A DNA stretch of 64,000 nucleotides from Massilia sp. PDC64 (GCF_900101265.1 NZ_FMZS01000005.1:62001-126000), one strand, 5' to 3'; positions 33,423 through 43,803 are shown, numbered from the stretch's first letter. Numbers and translations are program-made. Notes: generated by a model from the letters alone, not told the origin.

Positions 33423-34693
33423 GGCTTGTCGATGGAAGTGACGTGGTCGGCTTCGCTGGCATGGTGGGGAAATCGGTCCATGCGCGACAGCACGGGAAAG
33501 AGGCGTATCCACGCAGCGGTCACGCACAGCGTGGCGACGCCACCGATGACGATCGCGCGGACCAGGCCGAGCCAGCTCGCCGTCAGGCCTGATTCGAACT
33601 CGCCGAGTTCATTGGACGCCCCGATGAATACGGCGTTGACGGCGCTGACGCGGCCACGGATCGCGTCCGGCGTTTCATACTGCACCAGCAAATGGCGGAT
33701 GTAGACGCTGACGCTGTCGCCGAGACCGAGGAGGAACAGGGCGGCCAGCGCAACCATGAAGCTTGCGGTGAGTCCCATCACGATCGTCGCCAGGCCGAAC
33801 ACGGCCACGCCGCCGAACATCCAGGCGCCCACGCGTCGCTGGACGGGCCAGATGGCGAGCGCGATCGAACCGAGCGCGGCGCCGGCGCCCGGCGCGGTAC
33901 GCAGGAGGCCAAGGCTTGACGGACCGGCGTGCAGGACGTCGTGCGCGTAGGCTGGCAGCAGCGCGGTGGCACCGCCGAACAGGACGGCGAACAGGTCGAG
34001 CGAGATCGCGCCCAGCACGACCGGCCGCGAGCGTACGAAATGCAAGCCCTCGAGCAGCGTGTGCCAGCTCATGGGGCCCTTCACGGACGCGCGTCCGGCG
34101 CTGCATGTTCCGGCCATCAGCAGGACCGACACTGCCAGCATCACGCTCGACAACAAATAGACGACGTTCGCGCCGAAGCCGTACAGCAGCCCGCCCAGTA
34201 CCGGGCCGAGGATGCGCGCCACCGTCATGGTCGACGAATTCAGGGCGACGGCGCGCGCGAAGACCTGGTCCGGCACGAGGTTACGCAGTACGGCCTGCTG
34301 GGCAGGCATCATGAACGCCCGTGCGCTGCCGTACAGGACGAGCACAGCGAACACCGGCCAGACGGCTCCCGTATCGGACCAGGTCAGGGCCATCAGTCCG
34401 AGGTTGCACAGCAGCTGGACCGCCATGCACAGCATGACGATCACGCGCCGGTCGTGGCTGTCGGCCACGTGGCCCGCCCACAGGATCAAGACGAGGAAAG
34501 GCGCGAATTGTGCGAGGCCGATCAGGCCGAGGTCGAACAGGCTGTGGGTGAGTGCATAGATTTGCCAGCCGACGGCCACGCTCATCATTTGAACGGCAAT
34601 GGTCCCCAGAAAGCGTGCAACGAGGTAGAAAGAAACGTTACGGTTGCGCAGGACAGCGAAGCCGTCCGCGGGAGAAATCGGATCAAGACGCAT
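33419..34693 (-). CDS. MFS transporter (MFS_3/EntS-like exporter)
   Basis: 424 residues with twelve hydrophobic segments. The N terminus NVSFYLVARFLGTIAVQMMSVAVGWQIYALT and the loop GHVADSHDRRVIVM are typical of the EntS/MFS_3 exporter branch. The ATG at 34693 follows the -10 of its module by only seven bases, so the mRNA is probably leaderless; no ribosome site is present and the next in-frame Met is inside TM1. It is probably an exporter for an aromatic acid or toxic intermediate, co-transcribed with the hydrolase. Confidence 0.85.
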   Translation of the reverse strand: MRLDPISPADGFAVLRNRNVSFYLVARFLGTIAVQMMSVAVGWQIYALTHSLFDLGLIGLAQFAPFLVLILWAGHVADSHDRRVIVMLCMAVQLLCNLGLMALTWSDTGAVWPVFAVLVLYGSARAFMMPAQQAVLRNLVPDQVFARAVALNSSTMTVARILGPVLGGLLYGFGANVVYLLSSVMLAVSVLLMAGTCSAGRASVKGPMSWHTLLEGLHFVRSRPVVLGAISLDLFAVLFGGATALLPAYAHDVLHAGPSSLGLLRTAPGAGAALGSIALAIWPVQRRVGAWMFGGVAVFGLATIVMGLTASFMVALAALFLLGLGDSVSVYIRHLLVQYETPDAIRGRVSAVNAVFIGASNELGEFESGLTASWLGLVRAIVIGGVATLCVTAAWIRLFPVLSRMDRFPHHASEADHVTSIDKP

Positions 34694-34700
34694 GCCGTAA

Positions 34701-34759
34701 ACGGTATCCGAGGCCATTGCGCAGGTCCTTGCACAAATCCGACATTCGCTGGCATTTTT
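34701..34759 (-). promoter_or_regulatory. AraC-type promoter module 2 (MFS-hydrolase operon)
   Basis: On the minus strand: half-site 1 TGCCAGCGAAT, ten bases, half-site 2 TGCAAGGAC, 18 bases, -10 TACCGT (34706-34701). Back to back with module 3: the two half-site-1 boxes form a near-perfect palindrome at 34744-34776. The predicted start point falls at or next to the A of the ATG at 34693. Confidence 0.8.
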
Positions 34760-34760
34760 A

Positions 34761-34819
34761 AAAAGTGCCAGCGAATCGACGCTGCATGCAAGGACGTGCC
34801 GTTCCCGCTCTCCTATTCT
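34761..34819 (+). promoter_or_regulatory. AraC-type promoter module 3 (porin gene)
   Basis: Half-site 1 TGCCAGCGAAT (34766-34776), half-site 2 TGCAAGGAC (34787-34795), -10 TATTCT (34814-34819). Drives the porin at 34844 with a short leader that carries GAGGAG. Confidence 0.82.
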
Positions 34820-34843
34820 TAGCGAATTTCGAGGAGACGATGA

Positions 34844-35863
34844 GTGAGGAATCAGTCGATGAAAGCATGGATCGCTGTTTCGGCCTGGGCCTGCGGTACA
34901 GCATGGGCCCAGGTTTCGGTGACACCGTATGGCGTCGTCGACACGGCCATGGAATACCAGAACGGCGGTGCCGGCTCGCAGGTGCGGCAAGTCTCCAGTG
35001 GCCTGTACGCAACCGTGTACGGATTCAAGGGCGGGGAGAACCTGGGCAACGGGCTGCGTGTCAATATCCAGCTCGAGCAAGGTTTCGATAATACGACCGG
35101 TCAGACCTCGGCCGCCGGGACGGCGTTTAATCGACTTGCCTGGGTCGGCCTGTCCGGTGCGTTCGGCGAAGTTCGCATTGGCCGCCAGAAGAAGCCCGAA
35201 TACCTGTTGCTGAACAACGAATCCGATCCGAGCGGCGTGAAAAGCATCGCATCGCCGCTCAACAATTTCGGTGACAACGCCGTCCGCTCCAGCAATGCGC
35301 TCGCCTATTTCACCCCCACGGTCTTCGGCCTGACCGAGCAGTTCATGGTCGCGCTGCGCGAGGAACCGGACAAGTCCACGCTGTTGTCCTATAACGCGGT
35401 CGTGCGCTATGTGAATGGACCGCTGCACGTGCTCGCAGGATATGAAAAGACCGGCACCGCCGGCGCGGATTCGTTCCAGAAGGTGCTGAGGGAAGTCGTC
35501 TCCTACGGTATTCGAAACGCGCGCCTTTATCTGGCCTATCAAAAGGAAAGCCGGAGCGACGGCAGCGAAAATCTGCAGATTTTTGAAGCGTCGGGATCAT
35601 ACCGCTTCAACCCTGCGAACCAACTGTCCGTCATGGTCGGCTATGCGCGTGATCGCACCGGGCTCGGCAACAGCGGCCGGCAATTGGGCCTGCTGTACGA
35701 ATATCATCTGTCGAGGCGAACGGAGCTGTATAGTGCCGCAGGCATCCTGCAGAACCGCAACCAGGCGCAATTCACACTAGACGGTACGCAGTATGCCGGT
35801 ATTCCCGGTGCACCGGGCGCATACGTGCGTGGGATGAACCTCGGGATTGCACACCACTTCTGA
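34844..35863 (+). CDS. gram-negative general porin (OmpC/Omp32-like)
   Basis: 339 residues. GTG at 34844 has GAGGAG (34831-34836) at a seven-base gap; an ATG at 34859 is the alternative. The signal peptide ends at AWA-QVS. The mature protein starts SVTPYGVVDTAMEYQNGG, the first strand of betaproteobacterial 16-stranded porins, contains FNRLAWVGLSGAFGEVRIGRQ (loop before the constriction) and ends GMNLGIAHHF with terminal Phe. It forms a trimeric outer-membrane channel. Its module places it under the island regulator, so it is probably a substrate-specific entry pore for the aromatic acid. Confidence 0.92.
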   Translation: MRNQSMKAWIAVSAWACGTAWAQVSVTPYGVVDTAMEYQNGGAGSQVRQVSSGLYATVYGFKGGENLGNGLRVNIQLEQGFDNTTGQTSAAGTAFNRLAWVGLSGAFGEVRIGRQKKPEYLLLNNESDPSGVKSIASPLNNFGDNAVRSSNALAYFTPTVFGLTEQFMVALREEPDKSTLLSYNAVVRYVNGPLHVLAGYEKTGTAGADSFQKVLREVVSYGIRNARLYLAYQKESRSDGSENLQIFEASGSYRFNPANQLSVMVGYARDRTGLGNSGRQLGLLYEYHLSRRTELYSAAGILQNRNQAQFTLDGTQYAGIPGAPGAYVRGMNLGIAHHF

Positions 35864-35901
35864 GACCGGATGCCGCATTCCATTGGATGCGGCGCCCGGT
35901 C
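35864..35901. terminator. strong hairpin between convergent genes
   Basis: Arms GACCGG/CCGGTC (35864-35869, 35896-35901) outside GCCGCAT/ATGCGGC (35872-35878, 35887-35893). It directly follows the porin stop and precedes the end of the minus operon. No U run, so termination strength is uncertain. Confidence 0.5.
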
Positions 35902-35911
35902 CCCGGCCGGA

Positions 35912-37492
35912 TTACTGCGGGGCGCGCAGCTGGCCGTCGACCATGCGGACCAGTCCGAGCGGATTGTCGTCGCGCAGCGCGTCGGGCAGCAGATCGGCCG
36001 GCACGTCCTGGTAGCACACCGGGCGCAGGAAGCGTTCGATCGCGCTGGCGCCGACGCTGGTGGTGCGTGGATCGGATGTGGCCGGGAACGGACCGCCGTG
36101 GACCATCGCATGGCACACCTCGACGCCGGTCGGGTAGCCATTGAACAGCACGCGGCCCGCCTTGCGTTCGAGGACAGGCAGCAGCGTGGCGGCCAGTTCG
36201 CGGTCGTCGCCGGCGGCATGCACGGTCGCGGTCAACTGGCCTTCAATGTGGCGCGTCACGTCCAGCAGTTCGGCTTCATCGCGGCAGGCGACAAGGAGCG
36301 AAGCGGGGCCGAAGATCTCTTCCTCCAGGTCCGGGCTGTCCAGGAAGGTGGCGGCATCGGTCTCATAGAGCGCAGCCCGGGCGGCACAGCCCTGGCCCGT
36401 TTCGCTACCCTGTGCGACCAGGCGCACGCCATCGATGCCGTTCCGCTTGTCGACCGCCCCGGCATAGGCTTTGTGGATGCCTGCAGTCAGCATGGTGCCC
36501 GCGCCCTTCGTCCGCAACGCTTCACCGGCCGCGGCACGAAAGGCGTCGAGACCGCCGCCCGCCAGGCCGATCACCAGGCCGGGGTTGGTGCAGAACTGGC
36601 CGACGCCCATGGTCAGCGAGTCGACGAAGCCCCGGCCGATGCCTGCGGCGTCGCGGGCGAGGGCGCCCGGCAGCACGTAGAACGGGTTGATCGAGCTCAT
36701 CTCGGCATATACCGGAATCGGTTCATTGCGCGCGTTCGCGGTCTGCACGAGCGCCATGCCGCCCTGGCGCGACCCGGTGAAACCGACTGCCTTGATGGCC
36801 GGGTGGGCGACCAGCGCCTGGCCGACCTGCCGACCCTCTCCGATCAGCATCGAGAACACGCCTTCGGGCATGTCGCATGCGACCGCCGCCTCCAGGACGG
36901 TCTTTCCGACCAGCTCCGCGGTGCCGGGATGGGCACCGTGGGCCTTGACCACCACCGGGCAGCCGGCGGCCAGCGCCGAGGCCGTGTCGCCACCGGCGAC
37001 CGAGAAGGCCAGCGGGAAGTTCGACGCACCGAACACGGCGACCGGGCCGAGCGGGATGCGGCGCATGCGCAGGTCCGGTCGCGGCGGAATGCGCTGCGGC
37101 AGTGCCGGGTCCAGCGTCGCCGCCATGAAGTGACCCGCACGGACCACACCGGCGAACAGGCGCAGCTGGTTGCAGGTACGGGCGCGTTCCCCTTCGAGGC
37201 GCGCGACCGGCAAACCCGACTCTGCGTGGGCGCGCTCGATGAGCACGGGGCCGGTCTCCATGATGCGCTCGGCGATGGCTTCCAGGAATCGTGCGCGGCG
37301 CTCGAGCGGCAGGTTTCGGTAGGTGTCGAAGGCCTGCTCGGCCAGCGCGCACGCCGCGTCCACGTCGGCCGCCGTCGCCAGGCCGAAGTCCGGCTCCATG
37401 GCGGCGCACGTCGCCGGGTTGAAGGCACGCACGGTACCGGCGCTGCCCCGCACGGCGCGGCGGCCGATGATCATCTCGCCTTTGACAGGCAT
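35912..37492 (-). CDS. aldehyde dehydrogenase, ketoglutarate-semialdehyde type
   Basis: 526 residues. GGAG before the ATG at 37492. Catalytic Cys in GVGQFCTNPG and Glu in VYAEMSSINP; the nucleotide-binding region has GPVAVFGASNFPLAFSVAGG and GFTGSRQGG. The long form and MSSINPFYVLPGAL match the group of alpha-ketoglutaric semialdehyde dehydrogenases (type III), NADP-linked. Last gene of the long catabolic operon. It could oxidise a semialdehyde released after ring cleavage and decarboxylation by the TPP enzyme. Substrate inferred from family, not proven. Confidence 0.88.
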   Translation of the reverse strand: MPVKGEMIIGRRAVRGSAGTVRAFNPATCAAMEPDFGLATAADVDAACALAEQAFDTYRNLPLERRARFLEAIAERIMETGPVLIERAHAESGLPVARLEGERARTCNQLRLFAGVVRAGHFMAATLDPALPQRIPPRPDLRMRRIPLGPVAVFGASNFPLAFSVAGGDTASALAAGCPVVVKAHGAHPGTAELVGKTVLEAAVACDMPEGVFSMLIGEGRQVGQALVAHPAIKAVGFTGSRQGGMALVQTANARNEPIPVYAEMSSINPFYVLPGALARDAAGIGRGFVDSLTMGVGQFCTNPGLVIGLAGGGLDAFRAAAGEALRTKGAGTMLTAGIHKAYAGAVDKRNGIDGVRLVAQGSETGQGCAARAALYETDAATFLDSPDLEEEIFGPASLLVACRDEAELLDVTRHIEGQLTATVHAAGDDRELAATLLPVLERKAGRVLFNGYPTGVEVCHAMVHGGPFPATSDPRTTSVGASAIERFLRPVCYQDVPADLLPDALRDDNPLGLVRMVDGQLRAPQ

Positions 37493-37523
37493 ATTGGACT
37501 CCTTGAGTGATGAAAATTTGTGT

Positions 37524-39131
37524 TCAGGCCAGGGCGCGCCGGCGGTTTTGCGGTCCTGGCATGGACGGTGCCGTCGTGACCGCGGGCGGGGCCAGCGTGA
37601 ATGCCGCGACGGCCTGTGCCAGCCTGTCGGCCTGCTGCTGCATGGCCTTCGACGCGGCAGCCGCCTGCTCGACGAGGGCGGCATTCTGCTGGGTGAGGTC
37701 GTCCATGCCGACGATTGTCACGTTGACTTGCTCGATGCCCGCGCTCTGTTCCGCGCTCGCGGCCGAGATCTCGGCCATCATGCCGGTCACGCGGCGCACA
37801 GTCTGCACCATGTCGGCTATCGTTGTCCCGGCCTGTCGCACCAGCTCGCGGCCCTCGACCACGGCATCGCCCGACGCCGCGACAAGCGCCTTGATCTCAC
37901 CGGCGGCCGTGGCCGAACGTTGCGCCAGCTTGCGCACTTCCTCGGCCACCACCGCGAATCCGCGGCCATGTTCGCCCGCGCGCGCCGCCTCGACGGCGGC
38001 ATTCAATGCCAGGATGTTGGTCTGGAAGCTGATGCCGTCGATGACGCTAGTGATGTCGGCGATTCGCGCCGCCGTGCCGTCGATCCGTCCCATCGTCCGG
38101 ATCACGTGCGACATCGTTGCGCTGCCCTTTGTCGCGACTTCCGAGGCCGCCTCGGCCAGCACGCGCGCGTCGTGGGCATAGTCGGCGTTCCGGCGCACGG
38201 TACGGGTCAGTTCCTCCATCGTCGATGCGGTTTCCTCGAGCGAGGCTGCCTGGCGCTCGGTGCGCGCCGACAGGTCCTGGTTACCGGCGGCGACCTCGGT
38301 GGCGATCGCGGCGATCGTGTCGGTGCCCGTACGGACCGCGCCTACCGTGTGCCCGAGGTTGTCGTTCATGGCTTTCAGCGCGGCCAGCAACTGGCCCAGC
38401 TCGTCGCGGCCAGCGACGTCGATCCGGCTGCTCAGGTCTCCCGCCGCGACGGTGCGCGCGACCGCCAGCGCCGTGGCCAGCGGGCCCGTGATCGAGCGCG
38501 TGATGCGGTACGCCAGCAGGGCGCTCAGCGCAAGAACCGTCACGGCAAGGATGATCATCGACCTGCGGGTCTCGGTATAGGTCGCTTCGGCCTGCGCGCC
38601 CGCGCGGCGCGCGAGTTCGTTCTGGGTGTCGATCTGCTCGGCGACCAGCGCCTTGAAGTTCCTGAGCACGGGGCGGAACCGGTTGACCATGTAGGCCTGC
38701 GCATCCGCCGTCGGACCGTCGGCGATCAGCTTGAACAGGTCGTCCTGGCCGCGGACGTACGCGGCATTCGCGGCAAGGGCTTTGACCAGCCATGCGCGCT
38801 CGCCGGCGTCGACCATGGTCCGCTCGAACGTGCCGAGGATACGGGTCGCTTCCCTGCGCCGCGCGAGGATGTTGTCGACCTGGCGCTTCCGGTCGGCCGG
38901 GTTATCGTTCAACATCATGTTGCGCAGCGCGATGTCGGTGTCGGTGATCGTGTTGCGCAGGTTGTTCGCAGCCTCGATGCGTGGCATGCAGCCGCCCACG
39001 ATCGCGCGCGTGCTCGTATCCAGTCGCGCCAGCATGACGATACCCAGCCCGGCGACGATGATGACCGTGACACAAATGACGCCAAACGCGGCGCCGAGCC
39101 GACTGCCGATCCTGAAATCCGTCAGCTTCAT
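37524..39131 (-). CDS. methyl-accepting chemotaxis protein within catabolic operon
   Basis: 535 residues. Its ATG at 39131 overlaps the upstream MFS stop (ATGA), so it is expressed with the transporter. TM1 at about residues 12-35, a four-helix-bundle (4HB_MCP type) sensor with [20 protein letters not shown]2 near 190-210, HAMP and a signalling tip [21 protein letters not shown]. There is no C-terminal CheR pentapeptide. Chemoreceptors embedded in aromatic operons (for example NahY, PcaY) guide cells to the substrate; this one should sense the pathway substrate or a related acid. Confidence 0.93.
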   Translation of the reverse strand: MKLTDFRIGSRLGAAFGVICVTVIIVAGLGIVMLARLDTSTRAIVGGCMPRIEAANNLRNTITDTDIALRNMMLNDNPADRKRQVDNILARRREATRILGTFERTMVDAGERAWLVKALAANAAYVRGQDDLFKLIADGPTADAQAYMVNRFRPVLRNFKALVAEQIDTQNELARRAGAQAEATYTETRRSMIILAVTVLALSALLAYRITRSITGPLATALAVARTVAAGDLSSRIDVAGRDELGQLLAALKAMNDNLGHTVGAVRTGTDTIAAIATEVAAGNQDLSARTERQAASLEETASTMEELTRTVRRNADYAHDARVLAEAASEVATKGSATMSHVIRTMGRIDGTAARIADITSVIDGISFQTNILALNAAVEAARAGEHGRGFAVVAEEVRKLAQRSATAAGEIKALVAASGDAVVEGRELVRQAGTTIADMVQTVRRVTGMMAEISAASAEQSAGIEQVNVTIVGMDDLTQQNAALVEQAAAASKAMQQQADRLAQAVAAFTLAPPAVTTAPSMPGPQNRRRALA

Positions 39132-40429
39132 GCGCCTGCCTTCTGTTCCCGAGCGTGTCCGTCCTGTGTTTCGCCAGGGAGCCCGTCGTTCACGCGTGGC
39201 GCCCATTCGCGCCGCAGCAGGACGAGCGCCGCCGTCGCGCCCAGCACGAGAAAGCCAAAGATGGCCATCATGGGCAGCTCGTAGCTGCCGCCCACGTGGA
39301 GGAGCCAACCCGACAGGCTGGCCGAGATGCCACCCGCGAGGCTTGTAGCGACCTGCTGCAGGCCGGTGTTCAGGCCCACTGCCTGGCGCGGGATCAGCGT
39401 CAGCTTGCAGAGGGCGAGGATGTTCGCCGTGACGAGGCCGAGCAGTGACAGCGACAGCACGTTCCAGAACAGCGCCATGCCCAGTGAGGGCGCATGCGCG
39501 CCGAGCAGCACCGTGGTCGCGCCGGCATACCCAGCGACGATGAAGGATTTGCGGACCCGCACGGCGTCGCGTCCGCGCGCGATCAGCCGGTCCGCCATCC
39601 AGCCCGCCCATGCGGCGACGAGCGCGATGCCGGCGAAGCTGAAGAAGGTGTACAGTCCCGACTTTTCCAGGGACAGGCCGCGCTGCTCGACGAGGTAGGC
39701 GGGCATCCAGGTCATGCAATAGAAATTGAAGTAAGCGTAGCAAAAATTGCAGACCAGGCCGCCCCAGACGACGGGGCTGCGCAGGAGGTTGCGCAGCGGG
39801 ACGGACGCGGCGCGCCGCCGCGCCGCCAGCAACTCCGTCCGCGACGGGTAATCGTTGCGCACGAGGCGCAGCCACGGTACGAGCCAGAGTAGTCCGGCCA
39901 GGCCGGTCGCGACGAACATCCAGCGCGACGACCAGTGGACGATCATCCAGGCCGCGACGGGCGCGCCGAGCGCGGGTCCCATCTTGCCGCCAATTGAGAA
40001 AATGCCGAGCGCGGTGCCCTTTTCGGATTCTTCGAAATGGTTGGCAAGGTAGCGGTAGGTCGCAGGCACTGCCACCGACTCGGCCACGCCGATCAGGAGA
40101 CGCATCAGGATCAGCGCGTGGAGCGTGGTCGCCAGGCCCGTGGCGGCGGCGGCAAGGCACCACAGCGCGAAGCAGACGGCATACGGCCACTTCACGCCGT
40201 AACGGTCGACCAGCCAGCCCATGGGCATCTGCAAGAGGCCATACGACCAGAAGAACGCCGCATTGAGCCAGCCGCGCTGCACGTTCGTCAATCCGAGTGC
40301 GCCCGTAAAACCCTTGTCGGCCAGCGCGGACGAGAGGCTCGTGCGGTCGACGAAGGAAATCATCAGGCCCAGCGCGAGCAGGACGACGATGGCCCAGCGG
40401 GGTTCGGGCCTGGATCGGCGGACGTGCAT
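39128..40429 (-). CDS. MFS transporter, anion:cation symporter (ACS) type, copy 2
   Basis: 433 residues, twelve TM. N-terminal [23 protein letters not shown] and later [25 protein letters not shown] are nearly the same as in the copy at 44815-46116, so the two are recent paralogues in one operon. The ACS branch takes up carboxylated aromatics and sugar acids with protons. It begins eight bases after the decarboxylase-like gene and overlaps the chemoreceptor start. Likely an importer for the pathway acid or its esterified or methylated relative. Confidence 0.9.
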   Translation of the reverse strand: MHVRRSRPEPRWAIVVLLALGLMISFVDRTSLSSALADKGFTGALGLTNVQRGWLNAAFFWSYGLLQMPMGWLVDRYGVKWPYAVCFALWCLAAAATGLATTLHALILMRLLIGVAESVAVPATYRYLANHFEESEKGTALGIFSIGGKMGPALGAPVAAWMIVHWSSRWMFVATGLAGLLWLVPWLRLVRNDYPSRTELLAARRRAASVPLRNLLRSPVVWGGLVCNFCYAYFNFYCMTWMPAYLVEQRGLSLEKSGLYTFFSFAGIALVAAWAGWMADRLIARGRDAVRVRKSFIVAGYAGATTVLLGAHAPSLGMALFWNVLSLSLLGLVTANILALCKLTLIPRQAVGLNTGLQQVATSLAGGISASLSGWLLHVGGSYELPMMAIFGFLVLGATAALVLLRREWAPRVNDGLPGETQDGHAREQKAGA

Positions 40430-40437
40430 GGAGCGGT

Positions 40438-41349
40438 TCAGCCCAGGCTGGCCGTGAGATCGTCGTACAGCTCTTCGTACGACAGCCGGCGCGGGATGAT
40501 CTTCTGGTCGAGCGCCCAGTCGATTGCCAGCTCGATGCCTTTGCGGTTCGCTTCGTAGCCGATCGACGGGAAGATCTTGGGCACGCCACCCTCGGTCAGA
40601 CCGCGGCTCTCGACGACCATGCGGTACAGCTCGCGCACGATGTCCGGGCGCTGCTTCGACAGGTCCTGGTGCACGACGAACATGTGGTTGATCGGGACGA
40701 CGCCTTCGCGCGCGAACCAGTCCTTCGCCGCTTCCTGCGCGTTCGGCACCAGGGTGCGCACGCGCGGGTCCTTCGGCATGTCCTCGCCCAGCAGGGCCGC
40801 CGCCAGCTCGCCGTCCAGCATCATCTGCGGAATCGACGATCCCTTGGGTAGGCGCTCGCAGTTCGGCGGGTCGGTGAACTCGGCCAGGTGGCCGTCGCCC
40901 AGGGTCATCCAGGTCACCTTGTCGAGGTCCACGCCGTATTCGTGGCGCAGGATGCCGCGGATCCACAGAGCCGTCGTTTGCGTATAGGTGCGCACGCCGA
41001 CGCGCTTGCCCTCGATGTCCTTCGGATCCAGGTGGCCGAAATCACTGTTGAAACCCGCGCAGTGGTGCTGGAAGCGGCCCGAGATGGGTGTCGGCAGCAG
41101 CACATATGGCTTGCCGTAGGCTTTCGCCTGCAGGAACGTGACGATCGCCAGTTCGCCGGCATCGAACGCGTTTTCCCGCACCATCGCTTTAAAACCGTTG
41201 TGCGCCGGTGTGGGCCCGCAGAAATCGAGGTTGACGATATCGGACTTCACGCGCCCGTCGCGCAGCGCCTTCGTGACCGCGTATTCGGCGAGGTTCACCT
41301 TCAGCGTCGGTACGCCGGTGTAGTCGGTTCCAGTTCCGTTGGTAGTCAT
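40438..41349 (-). CDS. 4,5-dihydroxyphthalate decarboxylase-like protein, copy 2
   Basis: 303 residues. GGAG before the ATG at 41349. Family features: [23 protein letters not shown] at the start, [35 protein letters not shown], and [27 protein letters not shown]. The fold is that of periplasmic binding proteins (NMT1/SsuA type), but without a signal peptide and as cytoplasmic decarboxylases in the phthalate pathway. It is similar in layout to the first gene of the operon (48063-49049) but clearly diverged. It could act on a second carboxylated ring or stand in a different step. Confidence 0.75.
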   Translation of the reverse strand: MTTNGTGTDYTGVPTLKVNLAEYAVTKALRDGRVKSDIVNLDFCGPTPAHNGFKAMVRENAFDAGELAIVTFLQAKAYGKPYVLLPTPISGRFQHHCAGFNSDFGHLDPKDIEGKRVGVRTYTQTTALWIRGILRHEYGVDLDKVTWMTLGDGHLAEFTDPPNCERLPKGSSIPQMMLDGELAAALLGEDMPKDPRVRTLVPNAQEAAKDWFAREGVVPINHMFVVHQDLSKQRPDIVRELYRMVVESRGLTEGGVPKIFPSIGYEANRKGIELAIDWALDQKIIPRRLSYEELYDDLTASLG

Positions 41350-41374
41350 GCTGTATCTCCTGTAACTTGATGAA

Positions 41375-42922
41375 TCAGAGCCGTACTTCGATCAGCGCAG
41401 GGCCCTGCGCGCGCGCCGAGTCGACCATCGCCTTGTGGAAGGCATCGGCGCTGTCGACGGACACCGCAGGCACGCCCATGCTTTTCGCCATTGCCAACCA
41501 GTCGATACGCGGCCGGTCGATGTCGATCATGGCCAGCGCCTGCGGGCCGGGCGCACCGGCGCCCATGTTCGCGTATTCGGCCTTGAGGATGGCGTAGCTG
41601 TTGTTGGCGAAGATAATCGTCGTGACGTTCAGGCCCTCGCGCGCCTGGGTCCACAGCGACTGGATCGTGTACATCGCGCTGCCGTCGCCGACCATGCAGA
41701 ACACGCGCCGGTCCGGACAGGCGAGGGCGGCGCCGGTGGCGACCGGGGTGCCGTAGCCGATCGAGCCTCCCATGTTGTTGATGAGGTCATGCGGCGCGGC
41801 GCCGACTGTCAGGCCCATCGTTTCGCGGCCCGTCGTCAGCGATTCGTCGACGAGGATGCAGTGTTCCGGCAGCGCGGCGGCCAGCGCGGCGGCGATGCTG
41901 GCCGGGTTCAGCGCGCCGGTCGGGACGATCGCCTCGGCCCGCGCCTGCAGGACCGGGGTCGCATCGGCGGCGCCCAATGCGTCGAGCAGCATCTCGAAGG
42001 CGGCCGTGCTGTCTTCGTCCTGCTCGGCCAGCGTGTGCACGCTCGTCCCCTCGGCTTTCAGAAGGCTCGGCTTGTCCGGGTAGCTGAAGAACGTGACCGG
42101 CTCGGTCGTCTCGACCGTGACGATGTGCTTGAAACCCTTCAGGAACTCGAGCGCCTGCGGTACGGCGTACGGGATCCGCTCCAGCGTGACGCGGCCGGCG
42201 CCGCGCTCGATGCGCGACGTGAAGAATTGCGTGGCGAGGCGGCAGCCCGTCGCGGCCTTGATTCTGCCTGCCAGCGTGAGCGCACGGCCGCGGGTCGCGT
42301 GGCCGGCCAGGATGACGAGCGTAGGCTCGCCCGAGCGCAGCACCCGCGCGATGTGCTCGACGCGCTTGAAGTCCGGGGCTTTCGGCTGCGGGGCCGCGTG
42401 CGGCGCAGCCAGGACGGGTTCCCCGGCTTCCTGCCATGACGCGTCACCGGGCAGGATCAGCGTCGCAATCTTGCCGGGCTTTTCGCTGGCCGTGGCGATG
42501 GCGGCCGACACGTCCCAGCCGACCGTGCGCGCCGAGTCGACCGTGCGCACCCAGTGGGACAGCGGCCGCGCCAGGCCCTCGATGTCCGATGTCAGCGGCG
42601 GATCGTATTTCAGGTGGGCGCGCGAATGTTCGCCCACGATGTTGACCATGCCGGAGGACGCCCGCTTGGCGTTGTGGATGTTGGCCAGCCCGTTCGCGAG
42701 ACCCGGCCCCAGGTGCAGCAGGGTGGAGGCGGGGGTGCCCTTCATGCGGTAGTACCCGTCGGCGGCGCCCGTGCAGACGCCTTCGAACAGGCACAGCACG
42801 CTGCGCATCCGGGGGTTCTCCAGCGCCTTCAGGAAATGCATCTCGGACGTACCGGGATTGGCGAAGCAGATGTCGACGCCCTGGCCGACAAGGGTCGAGA
42901 CGAGGGTTTCCGCGCCGTTCAT
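41375..42922 (-). CDS. thiamine-diphosphate enzyme, benzoylformate/acetolactate-synthase type
   Basis: 515 residues, short for an acetolactate synthase. The catalytic Glu lies in CLFEGVCTGAADGY, as in decarboxylases; the TPP motif begins GDGSAMYTIQS and ends NNSYAIL. The central domain is shortened. Family members decarboxylate 2-oxo acids or join acyl units. The start at 42922 follows the aldolase stop by one base. In the operon it may decarboxylate an oxo acid from aldol cleavage to a semialdehyde for the terminal dehydrogenase, or feed the reverse. Reaction not fixed. Confidence 0.87.
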   Translation of the reverse strand: MNGAETLVSTLVGQGVDICFANPGTSEMHFLKALENPRMRSVLCLFEGVCTGAADGYYRMKGTPASTLLHLGPGLANGLANIHNAKRASSGMVNIVGEHSRAHLKYDPPLTSDIEGLARPLSHWVRTVDSARTVGWDVSAAIATASEKPGKIATLILPGDASWQEAGEPVLAAPHAAPQPKAPDFKRVEHIARVLRSGEPTLVILAGHATRGRALTLAGRIKAATGCRLATQFFTSRIERGAGRVTLERIPYAVPQALEFLKGFKHIVTVETTEPVTFFSYPDKPSLLKAEGTSVHTLAEQDEDSTAAFEMLLDALGAADATPVLQARAEAIVPTGALNPASIAAALAAALPEHCILVDESLTTGRETMGLTVGAAPHDLINNMGGSIGYGTPVATGAALACPDRRVFCMVGDGSAMYTIQSLWTQAREGLNVTTIIFANNSYAILKAEYANMGAGAPGPQALAMIDIDRPRIDWLAMAKSMGVPAVSVDSADAFHKAMVDSARAQGPALIEVRL

Positions 42923-42923
42923 C

Positions 42924-43781
42924 TCAATACCCTGCCAGTTCGCGTGCCTGGCCGACCACGCCGTAGCTGCGCGACGGTGCCGACATCAGGAAGCGGTAGC
43001 CTTCCTGCAGCAGGCGTTCGTAGTTCTTGGCCGTCACGTGCGGATTGCCGACGATGACGTTGTGCTTGTGGCAGGTGTCGACGATCTGCTTCATCGCCGC
43101 CAGCACTTCCGGGTGCTCGTACTGGCGCGCCAGGCCGAGTTCCTGCGACAGGTCGCCTTCGCCGATCAGGCAGAAACCGATGCCCGGCACGTTCTTGAGC
43201 ATGTCGTCCAGGTTCTCGATCGCCTGGGTGCTCTCGATCATCAGCCCGACCAGCAGTTCGCCGTGCGGCGCCAGCGGCCAGACGTCGGCCTTCGCATAGT
43301 ATTCCTGCTGGGAGAGGCCCCAGTAGCGAGCCGCCGTCGCGGGACCGTCGCCGCGCACGCCTTTCGGTTCATACAGCGGCGCGTTCTTCGGGCGGGCGTA
43401 GCGGCAGGACGCGACGGCGTTCCAGGCCTGTTCGACGGTGGCGACGTGCGGCGTGATCACGCCATACACGCCGCGGTCCAGCACCTGCTTGGCAAACGAC
43501 TGGTTCATCTCGACGCCGTTGGCCGGGATGCGCGCCAGCGGCGTCACCGCCGGCGCGACGGAGCCGGAGCCCGCGATCTGCCTGCGGTTCAACAGGTATT
43601 GCAGGGAGTCGCCCAGCGCGGTCACGTCGTATGGATTGTGCTCCATCTCGTACACGATGCCGTCATAGGGGGCGTCGCTCATCTCGATCGCCGTCTGCTT
43701 GTCCAGCTTGGCGAAGGCGGTGAAGGCGGGCTTGCCCTGTTCCCAGGCGCGGATGATGCCGTTCAGTCGGGTGTTGCTCAT
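42924..43781 (-). CDS. HpcH/HpaI-family class II aldolase
   Basis: 285 residues from the ATG at 43781 (a second ATG at 43784 is too close to its AGGA). Metal-binding and catalytic motifs: GLMIESTQAIENLDDML with Glu, and GEGDLSQELG with Asp, equivalent to the GxxDLS motif in HpaI; EMEHNPYD near the start and TPHVATVEQA. These aldolases split 4-hydroxy-2-oxo acids to pyruvate (or oxaloacetate) plus an aldehyde or oxo acid. After LigJ it would cleave 4-carboxy-4-hydroxy-2-oxoadipate or a homologue, doing the LigK role. This role is inferred from the neighbours. Confidence 0.87.
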   Translation of the reverse strand: MSNTRLNGIIRAWEQGKPAFTAFAKLDKQTAIEMSDAPYDGIVYEMEHNPYDVTALGDSLQYLLNRRQIAGSGSVAPAVTPLARIPANGVEMNQSFAKQVLDRGVYGVITPHVATVEQAWNAVASCRYARPKNAPLYEPKGVRGDGPATAARYWGLSQQEYYAKADVWPLAPHGELLVGLMIESTQAIENLDDMLKNVPGIGFCLIGEGDLSQELGLARQYEHPEVLAAMKQIVDTCHKHNVIVGNPHVTAKNYERLLQEGYRFLMSAPSRSYGVVGQARELAGY

Positions 43782-43803
43782 CATATTCCTCGTGTTTGAT
43801 GTG

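Noticed and set aside
34765-35091. Alternative frame starting ATG at 34840 ahead of the porin
   Set aside because: The ATG has a fair ribosome site but the product is not a porin; the GTG at 34844 gives a signal peptide and a complete barrel.
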